Source: Bacteroidales bacterium UBA5287 (GTDB lineage Bacteria > Bacteroidota > Bacteroidia > Bacteroidales > Dysgonomonadaceae). Taken from it: DNA of 64,000 nucleotides. Shown here in pieces: positions 1-9,572 of the stretch; positions within the stretch are counted from its first letter, which is position 1; each line of letters begins with the position of its first letter. The position numbers and the translations under genes were made by a program. Where the stretch lies: contig DHSL01000024.1 in assembly GCA_002411345.1 (NCBI GenBank), positions 33,428 through 97,427 on the forward strand, given 5' to 3'. The notes beneath the pieces were generated by a model. The model worked only from the letters and a program-made list of their open reading frames with translations. It ran no database searches and was not told the origin of the DNA.

Positions 1-396
1 GGAATCGGATATTTTTGTCATTCTTTTTCCAATCCAACTAATACCGCAGCATTTTTGCATGATAAAGAGATGATAACATCAGCAGGTATTATCAATCATC
101 AAATTACAAGTTTAGCATCAATTTTAAACAGTCCAACAATTCAGAATTTTGTAACCGTAAAAAGCAGTAATCCATTAGTTCCCATTGATTTTATTGTAAA
201 GAAAAAAGGCAAAGACTATTATGTTTTTGCAATATCAATGCGTCCTGATAGATCCACTGCCAGATTCGCTATCGAAAAAGGCAAAAAAGTAGAAGTCATT
301 GGTGAGAATAGAACATTGCAAATTGATAAAGACGGAAGTTTTTCAGATGAATTTTCAGATTACTCCGTCCATTTGTATAAAATATTAAGTAAATAA
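1..396 (+). CDS. C-terminal part of a probable glycosidase-type enzyme (5' end outside window)
   Basis: The reading frame is open from base 1, so the window shows only the last 131 residues of a longer protein; a TTG at 55 is not the true start. The visible part reads as an all-beta C-terminal domain ending in a short segment (SVHLYKI) of the type that closes the accessory beta-sandwich of many bacterial glycoside hydrolases. That is a family resemblance, not a proof. The stop is two bases before the next gene, so the two are translated together. The catalytic domain cannot be seen, so the family and substrate stay open. Confidence 0.55.
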   Translation, partial: GIGYFCHSFSNPTNTAAFLHDKEMITSAGIINHQITSLASILNSPTIQNFVTVKSSNPLVPIDFIVKKKGKDYYVFAISMRPDRSTARFAIEKGKKVEVIGENRTLQIDKDGSFSDEFSDYSVHLYKILSK

Positions 397-398
397 AT

Positions 399-2051
399 AT
401 GAATCACAGAGTTTTAGTTTTAATCTTATTAATTACAGCAATTTACTTATCGTTTTCATGCAATGCGAGTTCAAAGACATACAAAGCAGATGTCGTTATT
501 TATGGAGGAACGTCTGCCGCCGTAATTGCCGCTGTAGAAGTCGCCCAATCAGGAAAGAAAGTAATTATTGTTTCGCCGGACACCCATCTTGGAGGACTTT
601 CGTCCAACGGTCTAGGTTTTACCGATACAGGAAATAAAGAAGTGATTGGTGGGTTATCCCGTGAGTTCTATCATCGTGTTTGGCTTCATTATAATGATTC
701 CACATCATGGAAATGGCAGAATCAATCGGAATATGGTAACAAAGGTCAGGGTACACCTGCAATAGATGGAGAAAGTCGTACAATGTGGATTTTTGAGCCA
801 CATGTCGCCGAGCAGATATTTGAGGATTTTATTAAAGAGAATGGCATAGAGATATTCAGAGCAGAGTGGTTAAACAGAGATTCGGGAGTACATATTAAAA
901 ACAAAAAGATTGTATCCATAACCACCTTATCCGGAAATGTATTTAATGCGAAAATATTTATAGACGCCACTTACGAAGGAGATTTGATGGCTGCAGCCGG
1001 TGTGAGTTATACTGTCGGTCGCGAAGCCTGTTCTGTTTATGGTGAACAATGGAATGGAGTACAAGCAGGTGTTTTTCATCATTCTCATTATTTTAAGGAA
1101 AAGATAGACCCTTATATTATTCCCAATGATCCATCAAGTGGATTATTACCATATATCTCAGATGAAAATATTCAGTCCAATTGTTCAGGTGACAATAAAA
1201 TTCAGGCATACTGTTTCAGGTTATGTATGAGCAATCATCCTTTAAACCGTGTTCCTTTTGCCAAGCCAAAAAATTATGATCCTCAGAATTATGAGCTATT
1301 AGCCCGTGTTTTTGAATCCGGTTGGGATGAATGGTTCAATAAATTTGATGTTATTCCCAATAAGAAAACAGATACAAACAACCACGGTCCTTTTAGTAGT
1401 GATTTTATTGGAATGAATTACGATTATCCCGAAGCGACCTATGCTCGAAGGGAAGAAATAAAGAAAGAACATATTGAATATCAAAAAGGCATGTTGTATT
1501 TTGTGTCTAATAATGAGCGTGTTCCAAAGCATATCAGGGAAAAGATGCAAAATTGGGGATTAGCAAAAGATGAGTTTATTGACAATGGTAATTGGCCATA
1601 TCAGCTTTATATTCGTGAAACACGCAGAATGATTGGGATATATATTATTACTGAGAATGATGTCCTTGGAAAAAAAGAAGTTTTAGATCCGATTGGGATG
1701 GGGTCATATACTATGGATTCGCATAATGTTCAACGTTATGTGACCAAAGATGGATATGTGCAAAATGAGGGAGATATTGGAGTTCATCCAACAAAACCCT
1801 ATCAAATTTCTTACGGTTCTATTGTTCCAAAAGCTGACGATTGCACAAACATACTTGTTCCCGTATGTCTTTCCTCCAGTCATATTGCCTATGGTTCAAT
1901 CCGTATGGAGCCCGTTTTTATGATACTTGGTCAGTCAGCTGCCATTGCCGCTATAATAGCAATTAACAACAATCTGAATGTTCAAGACGTTCCATATTCA
2001 GAATTAAAAAACACTTTAAAACTCAGTCGACAAGTTTTAAAGCTTGATTAA
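399..2051 (+). CDS. Secreted FAD-dependent oxidoreductase (FAD_oxidored family)
   Basis: This 550-residue protein starts with a hydrophobic signal segment and a possible lipobox Cys at residue 21, followed by a Rossmann FAD-binding motif (GGTSAA, residues 36-41) and the GGLSSNGLG segment typical of the FAD-dependent oxidoreductase family often annotated as xanthan-lyase-like in Bacteroidetes. A C-terminal FAD-contacting region lies around residues 505-530. The substrate is unknown. Such proteins are common beside glycoside hydrolases in polysaccharide loci, and this one follows a probable glycosidase after two bases, suggesting joint action in the periplasm. The family call is good; the reaction is not known. 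Confidence 0.8.
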   Translation: MNHRVLVLILLITAIYLSFSCNASSKTYKADVVIYGGTSAAVIAAVEVAQSGKKVIIVSPDTHLGGLSSNGLGFTDTGNKEVIGGLSREFYHRVWLHYNDSTSWKWQNQSEYGNKGQGTPAIDGESRTMWIFEPHVAEQIFEDFIKENGIEIFRAEWLNRDSGVHIKNKKIVSITTLSGNVFNAKIFIDATYEGDLMAAAGVSYTVGREACSVYGEQWNGVQAGVFHHSHYFKEKIDPYIIPNDPSSGLLPYISDENIQSNCSGDNKIQAYCFRLCMSNHPLNRVPFAKPKNYDPQNYELLARVFESGWDEWFNKFDVIPNKKTDTNNHGPFSSDFIGMNYDYPEATYARREEIKKEHIEYQKGMLYFVSNNERVPKHIREKMQNWGLAKDEFIDNGNWPYQLYIRETRRMIGIYIITENDVLGKKEVLDPIGMGSYTMDSHNVQRYVTKDGYVQNEGDIGVHPTKPYQISYGSIVPKADDCTNILVPVCLSSSHIAYGSIRMEPVFMILGQSAAIAAIIAINNNLNVQDVPYSELKNTLKLSRQVLKLD

Positions 2052-2079
2052 CTTAAAAGTAATAAATTTTAAATAGATT

Positions 2080-2784
2080 ATGAAGCTTAGGAATTTTCTT
2101 TTACTGTTATTGATAATTATTGCAACCGCAGGAATATTACTCATAAATATTTCAACCTCCGGAATTGTTTTATTTGAAAAGCTCAATTCAGAAGTCAATC
2201 ATCACATTTTACATCAAAGCTTCACCCTCATTTTATCGTTTATAGTACTATTTGTTTTATGGTTATTCCGTAAAGATACATTTTTACATTACTTTAAGAT
2301 TGGTAATCCCAAGGCAGCTATTACGCCTGAACCACTTGTAGGTATTAATCCCAAATCAAATGAAACATGGTTTCATTACGGTCGTAATATTGCCATAATC
2401 ATAACATTAGTCACAGCCATAGTCATGTATTTTCAAGGTATAAAAGGTAATGGAGTCGTTTTTGCAGACGTGCTTAAAATTCTTCCTTTTGTATTTATTT
2501 TTGCCATCACTAATTCTTTTGTAGAAGAGACTATCACACGTTTAGGTGTTGTTGTAAGTTTGCACGGTTCTGTTTCTGATAAAACCATTCCGATGATATC
2601 CGCCCTTATTTTTGGTGTAATTCATTATTGGGGCAGTCCCGGCGGAATCACCGGAGTAATTGTCGCCGGTTTTTTAGGTTGGTTTTTAGCAAAATCCATT
2701 TTAGAAACCAGAGGAATATTTTGGGCATGGATTATTCATTTTATGCAAGATATAATTATTTTTTCAGTAATTTTGATCGATTGA
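2080..2784 (+). CDS. CPBP family intramembrane protease
   Basis: The 234-residue protein has about six hydrophobic segments and the three short motifs of the CPBP (CAAX protease, bacteriocin-processing) family in order: EE-T-I-T-R near residue 150, FGVIH near residue 180, and an H-x-M-x-D segment near the end. The second Glu, the Arg and the His residues are the usual metal or catalytic residues. It sits 28 bases after the oxidoreductase and 36 bases before the next gene, so it is probably co-transcribed. Natural substrates are unknown for almost all members. Confidence 0.82.
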   Translation: MKLRNFLLLLLIIIATAGILLINISTSGIVLFEKLNSEVNHHILHQSFTLILSFIVLFVLWLFRKDTFLHYFKIGNPKAAITPEPLVGINPKSNETWFHYGRNIAIIITLVTAIVMYFQGIKGNGVVFADVLKILPFVFIFAITNSFVEETITRLGVVVSLHGSVSDKTIPMISALIFGVIHYWGSPGGITGVIVAGFLGWFLAKSILETRGIFWAWIIHFMQDIIIFSVILID

Positions 2785-2820
2785 TATTAATAAGAAAATC
2801 ATTTTTTAAAGAGTAAAAAT

Positions 2821-3780
2821 ATGAAAGCAGCAGTATTAAATAAATTAGACAGTGTACCCTTTTACATTGATTTTCCCGATCCCGTTCCACAAGATGAAAC
2901 ACAAATTGTGATGAATGTTAAAGCCGCTGCTCTTAAGAATTTGGACAAAGTAAAAACAAAAGAGTTTTACTATGCTCATTATTCATCGTTACCCGTTGTT
3001 GTAGGAACTGATGGAGTGGGAACACTTTCTGATGGTACAAATGTTTATGCAATGGGCATTACAGGTACTTTAGGTCAAAAATCATTAATATCAGCAAACA
3101 GATACACTGTTTTACCTGCCAATATTGATTTTGCTTTAGCTGCAGCATTACCAAATGCCGTTTTAGGATCGGCAATTCCATTGAAAGACAGGGCAGAAAT
3201 GAAACAAGGCGATGTAGTTTTAATTAACGGTGCCACCGGAATAACAGGTAAAGTAGCCGTTCAGATTGCAAAATATTATGGTGCATCCAAAATAATTGTG
3301 ACCGGAAGAAATCAGGAGTCGCTTCAAGCTTTAAAGACTCTTGGAGCAGATGTAGCCATTTCAATTCTCCAAGATGATGAAACATTCTTACAACAGATAA
3401 AGGAGATAGACCAAACTACACCTATCGATATTGTGCTCGATTATATTTGGGGAAAACCCGCTGAGCTAATTATGAATGCCTTTCAGAACAGACATGGCGA
3501 CAAAATAAGATTTGTTACTATGGGTGATATGGCCGGAAGAACTTTTCCCATTTCATCAGGAGTTTTACGCAGTGCAGATATTTTATTAATGGGATCCGGT
3601 TTTGGTTCTTTAACCCCGGAAGTAATGAGTTTATATATCAATAAAATATTACCAGAGATGTTTGCATTGGCAGCAGCAGGCAAGTTAACGATTGAAACCG
3701 AGAGCATGAATCTAAAAGATATCAGCACCGCCTGGTCGGTCGATTCAAAAGGTAAAAGATTAGTTGTTATTATTGATTGA
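2821..3780 (+). CDS. Zinc-independent MDR-type alcohol dehydrogenase / quinone oxidoreductase
   Basis: This 319-residue protein has the medium-chain dehydrogenase layout: an N-terminal GroES-like half (residues 1-120) and a nucleotide-binding half with the motif GATGITGKVAVQIAK near residue 140. The cysteine and histidine ligands of zinc alcohol dehydrogenases are not evident, which points to the quinone oxidoreductase (QOR-like) branch using NADPH. It is cytoplasmic. It ends the left operon. The substrate cannot be told from sequence. Confidence 0.82.
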   Translation: MKAAVLNKLDSVPFYIDFPDPVPQDETQIVMNVKAAALKNLDKVKTKEFYYAHYSSLPVVVGTDGVGTLSDGTNVYAMGITGTLGQKSLISANRYTVLPANIDFALAAALPNAVLGSAIPLKDRAEMKQGDVVLINGATGITGKVAVQIAKYYGASKIIVTGRNQESLQALKTLGADVAISILQDDETFLQQIKEIDQTTPIDIVLDYIWGKPAELIMNAFQNRHGDKIRFVTMGDMAGRTFPISSGVLRSADILLMGSGFGSLTPEVMSLYINKILPEMFALAAAGKLTIETESMNLKDISTAWSVDSKGKRLVVIID

Positions 3781-4132
3781 AATTCAATATTATAACTCTT
3801 TTTTTTGAGGTAAGATTAAATCTCTCAAATGTTGATAAAATAACTGCAGTTAAATTTGGTAGAGTCAGTTATTTTTGCTATATTTATGAATTAAATGATT
3901 GTTAACCTTATAAATGCTTTAAAAAGGTATTTATACTAATTTGACTAGACCTGAAAATGATTAAATTTAAGAATTTATATAGATATATACTATTTCGTTC
4001 TATACTTCGAAATAATATGAGCAACATTTTAATTCCTCAAAGACTTTTATAGTATGTGGAACTTTAATCTGTTTAATTCATTTTTTTTCGCTTATTTTGT
4101 AATCGATTTTATTAAGTATTTTTACAATATTA
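3781..4132. other. Intergenic region before the sigma factor gene
   Basis: This stretch of 352 bases holds no convincing gene. A weak inverted repeat (ATTGA/TCAAT) overlaps the end of the preceding gene at 3776-3788 and is followed by a run of eight T at 3799-3806, which may end the upstream operon. The rest is AT-rich. The promoter of the sigma factor gene must lie here, but no full consensus was found at a sensible distance. Confidence 0.5.
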
Positions 4133-4675
4133 GTGAAAGCAAATAAAGATATTTCATATATTTATAATCTATATGTGGACGACCTATTCATATATGGTAC
4201 CTATCTTGGCTTTGAAAGAGAAGTTGTTAAAGATGCTATTCATGATGTCTTTGTAAAAATCACTATTGATTCAGGATTATTAAAGGATGTTTCAGATATC
4301 AAGTTTTATCTATTCAAGTCTGTGAAATATAGATTATTTGACTTGCATAAAAAAAGCATGAGAGAAATTATGATTGATAATACCGAATCATTTGAAGAGT
4401 TGCCTTTTGATATAGAATTAAATGTGGAAGACAGTCTTATTGAAGAAGAGGAGCAACTTAAGGTTAAAAATGAAATTAATTTAATGCTTGATTCACTTAC
4501 TAACCGACAGCGTGAAATTATTTACCTTAGATATGTACAAGAATATGATTATGAACAAATATCTGAATTATTAAAGATTAACGTACATAGTTGTCGTAAA
4601 TTAGTATCAAAAGCCATTCTCAGTCTTCGTGAGAAATTTGGAATATTAATAAATGTTTTAGTCCTTCTTTCTTAA
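4133..4675 (+). CDS. ECF-type RNA polymerase sigma factor (PUL regulator)
   Basis: The 180-residue protein has a sigma region 2 (about residues 8-75, with the DDLFIYGTYLGF and DAIHDVF segments typical of the expanded Bacteroidetes family) and a sigma region 4 helix-turn-helix (about residues 118-170, LTNRQREIIYLRYVQ). The start is a GTG; the frame has no in-frame ATG between an upstream stop at 4100 and this codon. It is followed by a FecR anti-sigma factor and a SusC with an N-terminal STN domain. This is the standard arrangement in which binding of glycan by SusC releases the sigma factor to transcribe the susC operon. Confidence 0.92.
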   Translation: MKANKDISYIYNLYVDDLFIYGTYLGFEREVVKDAIHDVFVKITIDSGLLKDVSDIKFYLFKSVKYRLFDLHKKSMREIMIDNTESFEELPFDIELNVEDSLIEEEEQLKVKNEINLMLDSLTNRQREIIYLRYVQEYDYEQISELLKINVHSCRKLVSKAILSLREKFGILINVLVLLS

Positions 4676-4834
4676 CAAGTTATTTCAACCATATCTGATA
4701 CATTTTAATTTAATTAGATTAAAGTTTAATGATTTTTCAAAATAAAGGGTATAAATAAAATTTCGAATCGTCTTTTTATTATATCAGGAACATTAAAATT
4801 GAATGATTAAATAAAGTACAACCAAAAATCAATA

Positions 4835-5995
4835 ATGAAACGTTATACTTATTTTTTAAAAGATAGTAAATTTATCCGTTGGCAGCTATTATCTGATAGC
4901 TGTTTAGACGAATATTGGAAGAATTTCATTGAAGAACACCCAGAATCAGAAAATGAGATCCATGAAGCTATTACCTATTTAAAGAACAAAGGATTAAACA
5001 AAAGTACTTTAACTGAGAAAGAACGTATTATTTTATTTGATAGAATTCAAGAAACTATCCGGCACAAGAAAAAGTCAAAATTACAAAGACTAATATTTTT
5101 CTCTTCAGCAGCTGTTGCTATACTTATAATTGGTTTTTTGCTATTATATCCCAGACAGGAAGATAAAATTATTTTAGCCGATAAAGAGCATATTATGGGC
5201 GAATTCTTGAACAGCGAAGATATTCAGCTCATTACTGGTGAAGAGTCGATGTCATTTCAAAGTGATATTGATGTAAAGCTCAGCGAGGAAGGTAAAGCTG
5301 AGATTGTACAAAATAATAAAGATGTACAGCAAATAGAGATCAAACAAGATCAACTTAATACATTAATTGTACCTTATGGAAAGCGTTCCACGTTGACTCT
5401 TGCCGATGGCAGTAAAGTTTGGCTTAATTCAGGATCAGTACTTAAATTTCCAGTACATTTTGTCGGTAATAACAGAGAAATCAGTCTTGTTTCCGGTGAA
5501 ATGTATATTGAAGTATCTCCAAACAAAAAGATGCCATTTCGTGTTTTATCTTCAGATTTCAATATTAAGGTTTACGGTACCAAGTTCAACGTATCCAATT
5601 ACGAAGGTTCTGCACATTCTGTTGTATTGGTTGAAGGCAGCGTGAGTTTACAATCATCAAAAAGTAAAGAGCTCTTTTTATCACCAAGTGAGCAAGCTGT
5701 TTATTCAGGAGACGGTAGATTTAATACTCAATCAGTTAATGTAAATCAATTCATCAGTTGGAAAAATGGATATTTAGAATTCAATAAAACTCCCATGACA
5801 GAAGTACTTAAACAAATTGGAAGATACTATAACCTATCGTTTGATTTTGGTGAAGATTCAAACTTACAAAAGCGCACCTGTACCGGTAAGATTTATTTAT
5901 CCGAAAATTTAGATAATGTTATGACAACTGTTAGTTTACTTTCATCAACAAAATACTCTAAAATCAATAATAAAATATTTATCACTAATGAATAA
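4835..5995 (+). CDS. FecR-type anti-sigma factor
   Basis: The 386-residue protein has a cytoplasmic N-terminal part (residues 1-85), one membrane segment (about 86-105), a periplasmic FecR beta domain (about 178-280, with the GSKVWLNSGS and VYGTKFNVSNY segments) and a C-terminal DUF4974-type STN-like domain (about 310-386). It holds the neighbouring sigma factor at the membrane and receives the signal from the STN domain of SusC. The 159 bases between sigma factor and fecR are long for an operon, so a second promoter is possible but none is clear. Confidence 0.92.
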   Translation: MKRYTYFLKDSKFIRWQLLSDSCLDEYWKNFIEEHPESENEIHEAITYLKNKGLNKSTLTEKERIILFDRIQETIRHKKKSKLQRLIFFSSAAVAILIIGFLLLYPRQEDKIILADKEHIMGEFLNSEDIQLITGEESMSFQSDIDVKLSEEGKAEIVQNNKDVQQIEIKQDQLNTLIVPYGKRSTLTLADGSKVWLNSGSVLKFPVHFVGNNREISLVSGEMYIEVSPNKKMPFRVLSSDFNIKVYGTKFNVSNYEGSAHSVVLVEGSVSLQSSKSKELFLSPSEQAVYSGDGRFNTQSVNVNQFISWKNGYLEFNKTPMTEVLKQIGRYYNLSFDFGEDSNLQKRTCTGKIYLSENLDNVMTTVSLLSSTKYSKINNKIFITNE

Positions 5996-6034
5996 AATAA
6001 TAAAAGAGCCTATGTAAATAATATATGAAAGATT

Positions 6035-6068
6035 AAAAAAAAGCCGAACGATACTGCAATATCGTTCG
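6035..6068 (-). terminator. Intrinsic terminator on the minus strand, opposite the susC leader
   Basis: A perfect nine-base-pair stem (CGAACGATA, 6045-6053; TATCGTTCG, 6060-6068) with a six-base loop is followed, when read on the minus strand, by GC and eight T (6042-6035). It is a textbook terminator, but in the orientation opposite to every gene around it. On the plus strand the run of A comes before the hairpin, so it would not terminate there. Confidence 0.75.
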
Positions 6069-6108
6069 ACAAGTAGAAATTAATTACCTTGATTATTAAT
6101 AATTAAAA
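6035..6108 (-). ncRNA. Candidate small RNA antisense to the susC 5' leader
   Basis: A minus-strand terminator at 6035-6068 and a perfect Bacteroidetes -7 element (TAAATTTG, 6121-6114 on the minus strand) frame a predicted transcript of about 74 bases, complementary to the untranslated region directly before the susC start codon. Cis-antisense RNAs placed this way upstream of susC (DonS type) are known in Bacteroides and repress their polysaccharide locus. That this one is made and acts the same way is inferred. The -33 element is poor: the nearest match is CTTG at 6148-6145, at a spacing of 23. Confidence 0.55.
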
Positions 6109-6113
6109 TCTTA

Positions 6114-6121
6114 CAAATTTA
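6114..6121 (-). promoter_or_regulatory. -7 element of a possible minus-strand promoter
   Basis: The minus strand reads TAAATTTG, an exact fit to TAnnTTTG. It overlaps the first base of the susC start codon. No good TTTG is found at the usual 18-20 base spacing, so the call rests mainly on the match and on the terminator about 50 bases downstream. Confidence 0.4.
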
Positions 6122-9100
6122 TGAATAAAAATTCTATTGAAGGACAAGTAACTTTCAATAATTCAAAGTATGTTCAAAAAATCATGAGAACGACATTATT
6201 CTTTTTGTTTTTCTGTGTACTGTTTACTTCAGCGTCAAACAGTTATTCGCAAAAAATTACTCTAAATCTTAAATCCACATCAATAAAGAAGATGTGTAGT
6301 GCGATTGAAGAAAAGAGTAATTATATCTTTGTTTTTTCGGATAATGCCGAAAAAATGATTAATGAAAGGGTGAATATTAACGTAAACTCAAAAGAGATTA
6401 CCGATATTCTTGATGAAATTTTTTCCAATTCTGGTTTGTCTTATAAAATATTAGAAAATCAGATTGTTGTTTATGAATCTAATGAAGTTACTCCAATTAA
6501 AAATGTTGGAATTGATGTTCCCGTGAATATAGTTCAACAAACGAAGAAGCAAATTTCGGGTAAAGTTGTGGATATTCAGGGAGAACCATTAATTGGAGCC
6601 AACATTATTGAAACAGGAACAACCAATGGAACCGTTACCGATATTGATGGAAATTTTTCGTTACAAGTAGAAAATAATGCTGTTTTGCGTATTACCTATA
6701 TAGGTTATTTAGAGCAAAGCATTAGTACAGTTGGAAAAACCACTCTCAACATTGTTTTAAAAGAAGATACAAAATCGTTGGATGAGCTTATTGTGATTGG
6801 TTATGGTACCCGTCAGCGTAAAAGTATTACAGGAGCTGTAGATCAGGTTAATTCCGAGATGTTTGAAGATCGTCCTGTAAGCAATGCATTACAAGCATTA
6901 CAGGGAGCATCAGCAAACCTTATTATTCAGCAAAAGAACATGAATCCCAATGATAACAACCTTAGTATCAATATTAGAGGTGTGAGTACAATGGGAAATA
7001 ATGATCCATTGATAGTAATTGATGGATTAATTTCTTCAACAAACACGCTTAACAGTATTAATCAGAATGACATAGAGAATGTGTCAGTTTTGAAAGATGC
7101 AGGTAGTGCAGCTATTTATGGTTCTCGTTCAGCAAATGGAGTAATATTAGTAACAACAAAGAAGGGTTCAAAAATGAGCAAGCCTGTTGTCAGGTTTAGC
7201 GGATTATTAGGATATCAAGAACCTGATATACTTTATCAACCCGTTGAAGGTTGGCAGAATGCTATGTATCGTAATCAAGCAAATATGAATGCAGGCAGTG
7301 CACCTATTTATACTCCAGCTCAAATTCGTGATTTGTATGATCATAGAAGTGAAGAGTATTGGTATTTAAATAAAATCATGCAAAGAGGTTTACAACAAAA
7401 TTATAATTTAAATATTTCAGGTGGTAGTGAAAATACTACCTATATGGTTTCAGCCGGTTATTTAAATCAAGAAAGCAATTTTGTTGGTGGTTATGGTATG
7501 GAGCGATATAATTTCAGAACCAATCTTACAACAGAATATAATCGATTTAAAATCACTTCATTATTAGCCTACAATCGTCGTGATGAACGAACCATTGCAG
7601 GTGGTACAGGAAATACTATTATCAACTCATCTCGTATTCCACCATATTATTACTATCGATTTGAGCAAGACGGTAAATATCTCATAAACGATATTATTGG
7701 AGATGATAACACGTTGGCTAAATTAAAAGAGGGAGGATATGAGAACAAAGATGAAGACAACATAATAGGTAGTTTAAATCTTGATTATAAGATTCTTGAA
7801 GGTCTGACCGCTAAAGGTTTGGTTGGTATTGATTTAACTCAGCACCACCGTTTCAGAAGAGACATTATGGTTCCACTATATTCGCGCAATGATTTAGAAA
7901 ATCCTGTAGTGAACATAAATCCAAACCGTCTTACAGAAGATTACAACAATAAACGATATACTTTAAGCACCCAATTTTTATTGGATTATAACCGTACATT
8001 CAATGAGGTGCATAATGTATCAGGACTTTTAGGAACCTCTAATGAGTCTTATACATTTGAGTCCAGTCGTATTGCATGGAAGTTTACTGATCCCGATTTA
8101 GGTCTTCCTACTACTGATGAATCAGAGCAAGACACCGGAAACAGCAACTCCAATAATAATACAGATCAAACAAGCATTACCTCTGTTTTTGGACGTGTAG
8201 GTTATAATTATATGGATAAGTATTATGGAGACATCTCATTCCGTTATGATGGATCATCAAAATTTGCCAAAGCAAACAGATGGGGATTTTTTCCTTCATT
8301 CTCTGCAGCCTGGAGATTATCTGAAGAAAATTTCATGGAAGAATACAGTAATAATGTAGGCGATTTGAAAGTTAGAACATCATATGGAATTTTGGGTAAT
8401 CAAAATGTGGCAAACTATTCATATCAGACTGTTTATCAGATGTATACAAATAGTTATGTGTTCAATAATCAACCTGTGCCAGGTACTGGTTTCACATATG
8501 GTAATCCAGATTTAACATGGGAGAAATCCGGGAATTTTAATATTGGTGTAGATGCCGGATTTTTGAACAATAGTCTTTATGTATCACTCGACTATTTTAA
8601 TAAAAGGACATGGGATATTTTGTTAGCCCCCGAAGTTTCAAGTGTATTTGGTAGTTCTGCGGCAAACGAAAATGCCGGAGAGATGAGAAACCGAGGATGG
8701 GAAACCACTATAACTTATCGTTTAAATTCAGGAGATTTCAATCATCAGTTCAGTTTGAATTTATCTGATTCGAAAAACAAAATCACCGATTTTGGAGGTA
8801 AAGAGCGAATTGATCAAAGTGATCAGATGTATAAGCTTATTAGAGAAGGAGAAGCATTGGGGTCTTATTTTGGATACAGAACTGATGGTTATTTCCAGAG
8901 TCTTAATGAAATTGCCGATAGTGCACTACCAGTAGGAGCTATTGTACAACCAGGAGATGTGAAATATGTAGATCAGAATAATGATGGAGTAATTGACGAG
9001 AAAGACCGTGTAGTATTAGGAAATGCTTTCCCCAGATATACATTCGGTTTCACTTATAACTTACAATATAGAGATTTTGATTTCAGTGTATTGTTACAAG

Positions 9101-9561
9101 GAGTAGGGAAAAGAGATATGTATATACGTGGAGAATTGATTGAACCATTTCATTCCAATTACTCATATGCAATTTATAAACATCAGTTAGATTTTTGGAC
9201 ACCAACCAATCCAAATGCAAGATGGCCGAGGTTGATTGCGCCCAGTTCACCTTCAAGTAGCAATAACTGGGGTAAAGCAGGTACCGATATTTATCTTTTG
9301 AATGGTGCTTATTTGCGTGTGAAAAATGTTCAATTGGGTTATACACTTCCTAAGCTGTTCACAGACAAACTTGGCATTCAAAAATTACGTATAAGTGCCA
9401 ATGCACAAAACCCACTTACACTTACCAGAAATTCATTTATAGATCCCGAGTCATCTGAGTTTGGCAATAACATGGGAGGTATCGGCGGCGTAGGTGCCAA
9501 TAGTGCCCGTAATTACCCGACACTTGTCTATTATGGATTTGGTTTAGATATTGAATTTTAA
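6121..9561 (+). CDS. SusC-type TonB-dependent outer-membrane glycan transporter with signalling domain
   Basis: The 1146-residue protein has a signal peptide preceded by an unusually long N-terminal extension (about 20 residues), an STN signalling domain (about residues 48-122), a carboxypeptidase-regulatory-like beta domain (about 141-215, ISGKVVDIQGEPLIGANI), a TonB plug (about 230-350, with INIRGVST) and a 22-strand barrel ending in an aromatic-rich segment. It imports glycan fragments across the outer membrane with energy from TonB, and the STN domain signals to FecR. SusD follows after 11 bases. A likely antisense RNA overlaps its leader. Confidence 0.96.
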   Translation: MNKNSIEGQVTFNNSKYVQKIMRTTLFFLFFCVLFTSASNSYSQKITLNLKSTSIKKMCSAIEEKSNYIFVFSDNAEKMINERVNINVNSKEITDILDEIFSNSGLSYKILENQIVVYESNEVTPIKNVGIDVPVNIVQQTKKQISGKVVDIQGEPLIGANIIETGTTNGTVTDIDGNFSLQVENNAVLRITYIGYLEQSISTVGKTTLNIVLKEDTKSLDELIVIGYGTRQRKSITGAVDQVNSEMFEDRPVSNALQALQGASANLIIQQKNMNPNDNNLSINIRGVSTMGNNDPLIVIDGLISSTNTLNSINQNDIENVSVLKDAGSAAIYGSRSANGVILVTTKKGSKMSKPVVRFSGLLGYQEPDILYQPVEGWQNAMYRNQANMNAGSAPIYTPAQIRDLYDHRSEEYWYLNKIMQRGLQQNYNLNISGGSENTTYMVSAGYLNQESNFVGGYGMERYNFRTNLTTEYNRFKITSLLAYNRRDERTIAGGTGNTIINSSRIPPYYYYRFEQDGKYLINDIIGDDNTLAKLKEGGYENKDEDNIIGSLNLDYKILEGLTAKGLVGIDLTQHHRFRRDIMVPLYSRNDLENPVVNINPNRLTEDYNNKRYTLSTQFLLDYNRTFNEVHNVSGLLGTSNESYTFESSRIAWKFTDPDLGLPTTDESEQDTGNSNSNNNTDQTSITSVFGRVGYNYMDKYYGDISFRYDGSSKFAKANRWGFFPSFSAAWRLSEENFMEEYSNNVGDLKVRTSYGILGNQNVANYSYQTVYQMYTNSYVFNNQPVPGTGFTYGNPDLTWEKSGNFNIGVDAGFLNNSLYVSLDYFNKRTWDILLAPEVSSVFGSSAANENAGEMRNRGWETTITYRLNSGDFNHQFSLNLSDSKNKITDFGGKERIDQSDQMYKLIREGEALGSYFGYRTDGYFQSLNEIADSALPVGAIVQPGDVKYVDQNNDGVIDEKDRVVLGNAFPRYTFGFTYNLQYRDFDFSVLLQGVGKRDMYIRGELIEPFHSNYSYAIYKHQLDFWTPTNPNARWPRLIAPSSPSSSNNWGKAGTDIYLLNGAYLRVKNVQLGYTLPKLFTDKLGIQKLRISANAQNPLTLTRNSFIDPESSEFGNNMGGIGGVGANSARNYPTLVYYGFGLDIEF

Positions 9562-9572
9562 TATTTTACGAT

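Noticed and set aside
4096..4124. TTTG followed after 17 bases by TATTTTTA, a possible promoter of the ECF sigma factor gene.
   Set aside because: The -7 is imperfect (final A) and would start transcription within a few bases of the GTG start codon, leaving almost no leader.
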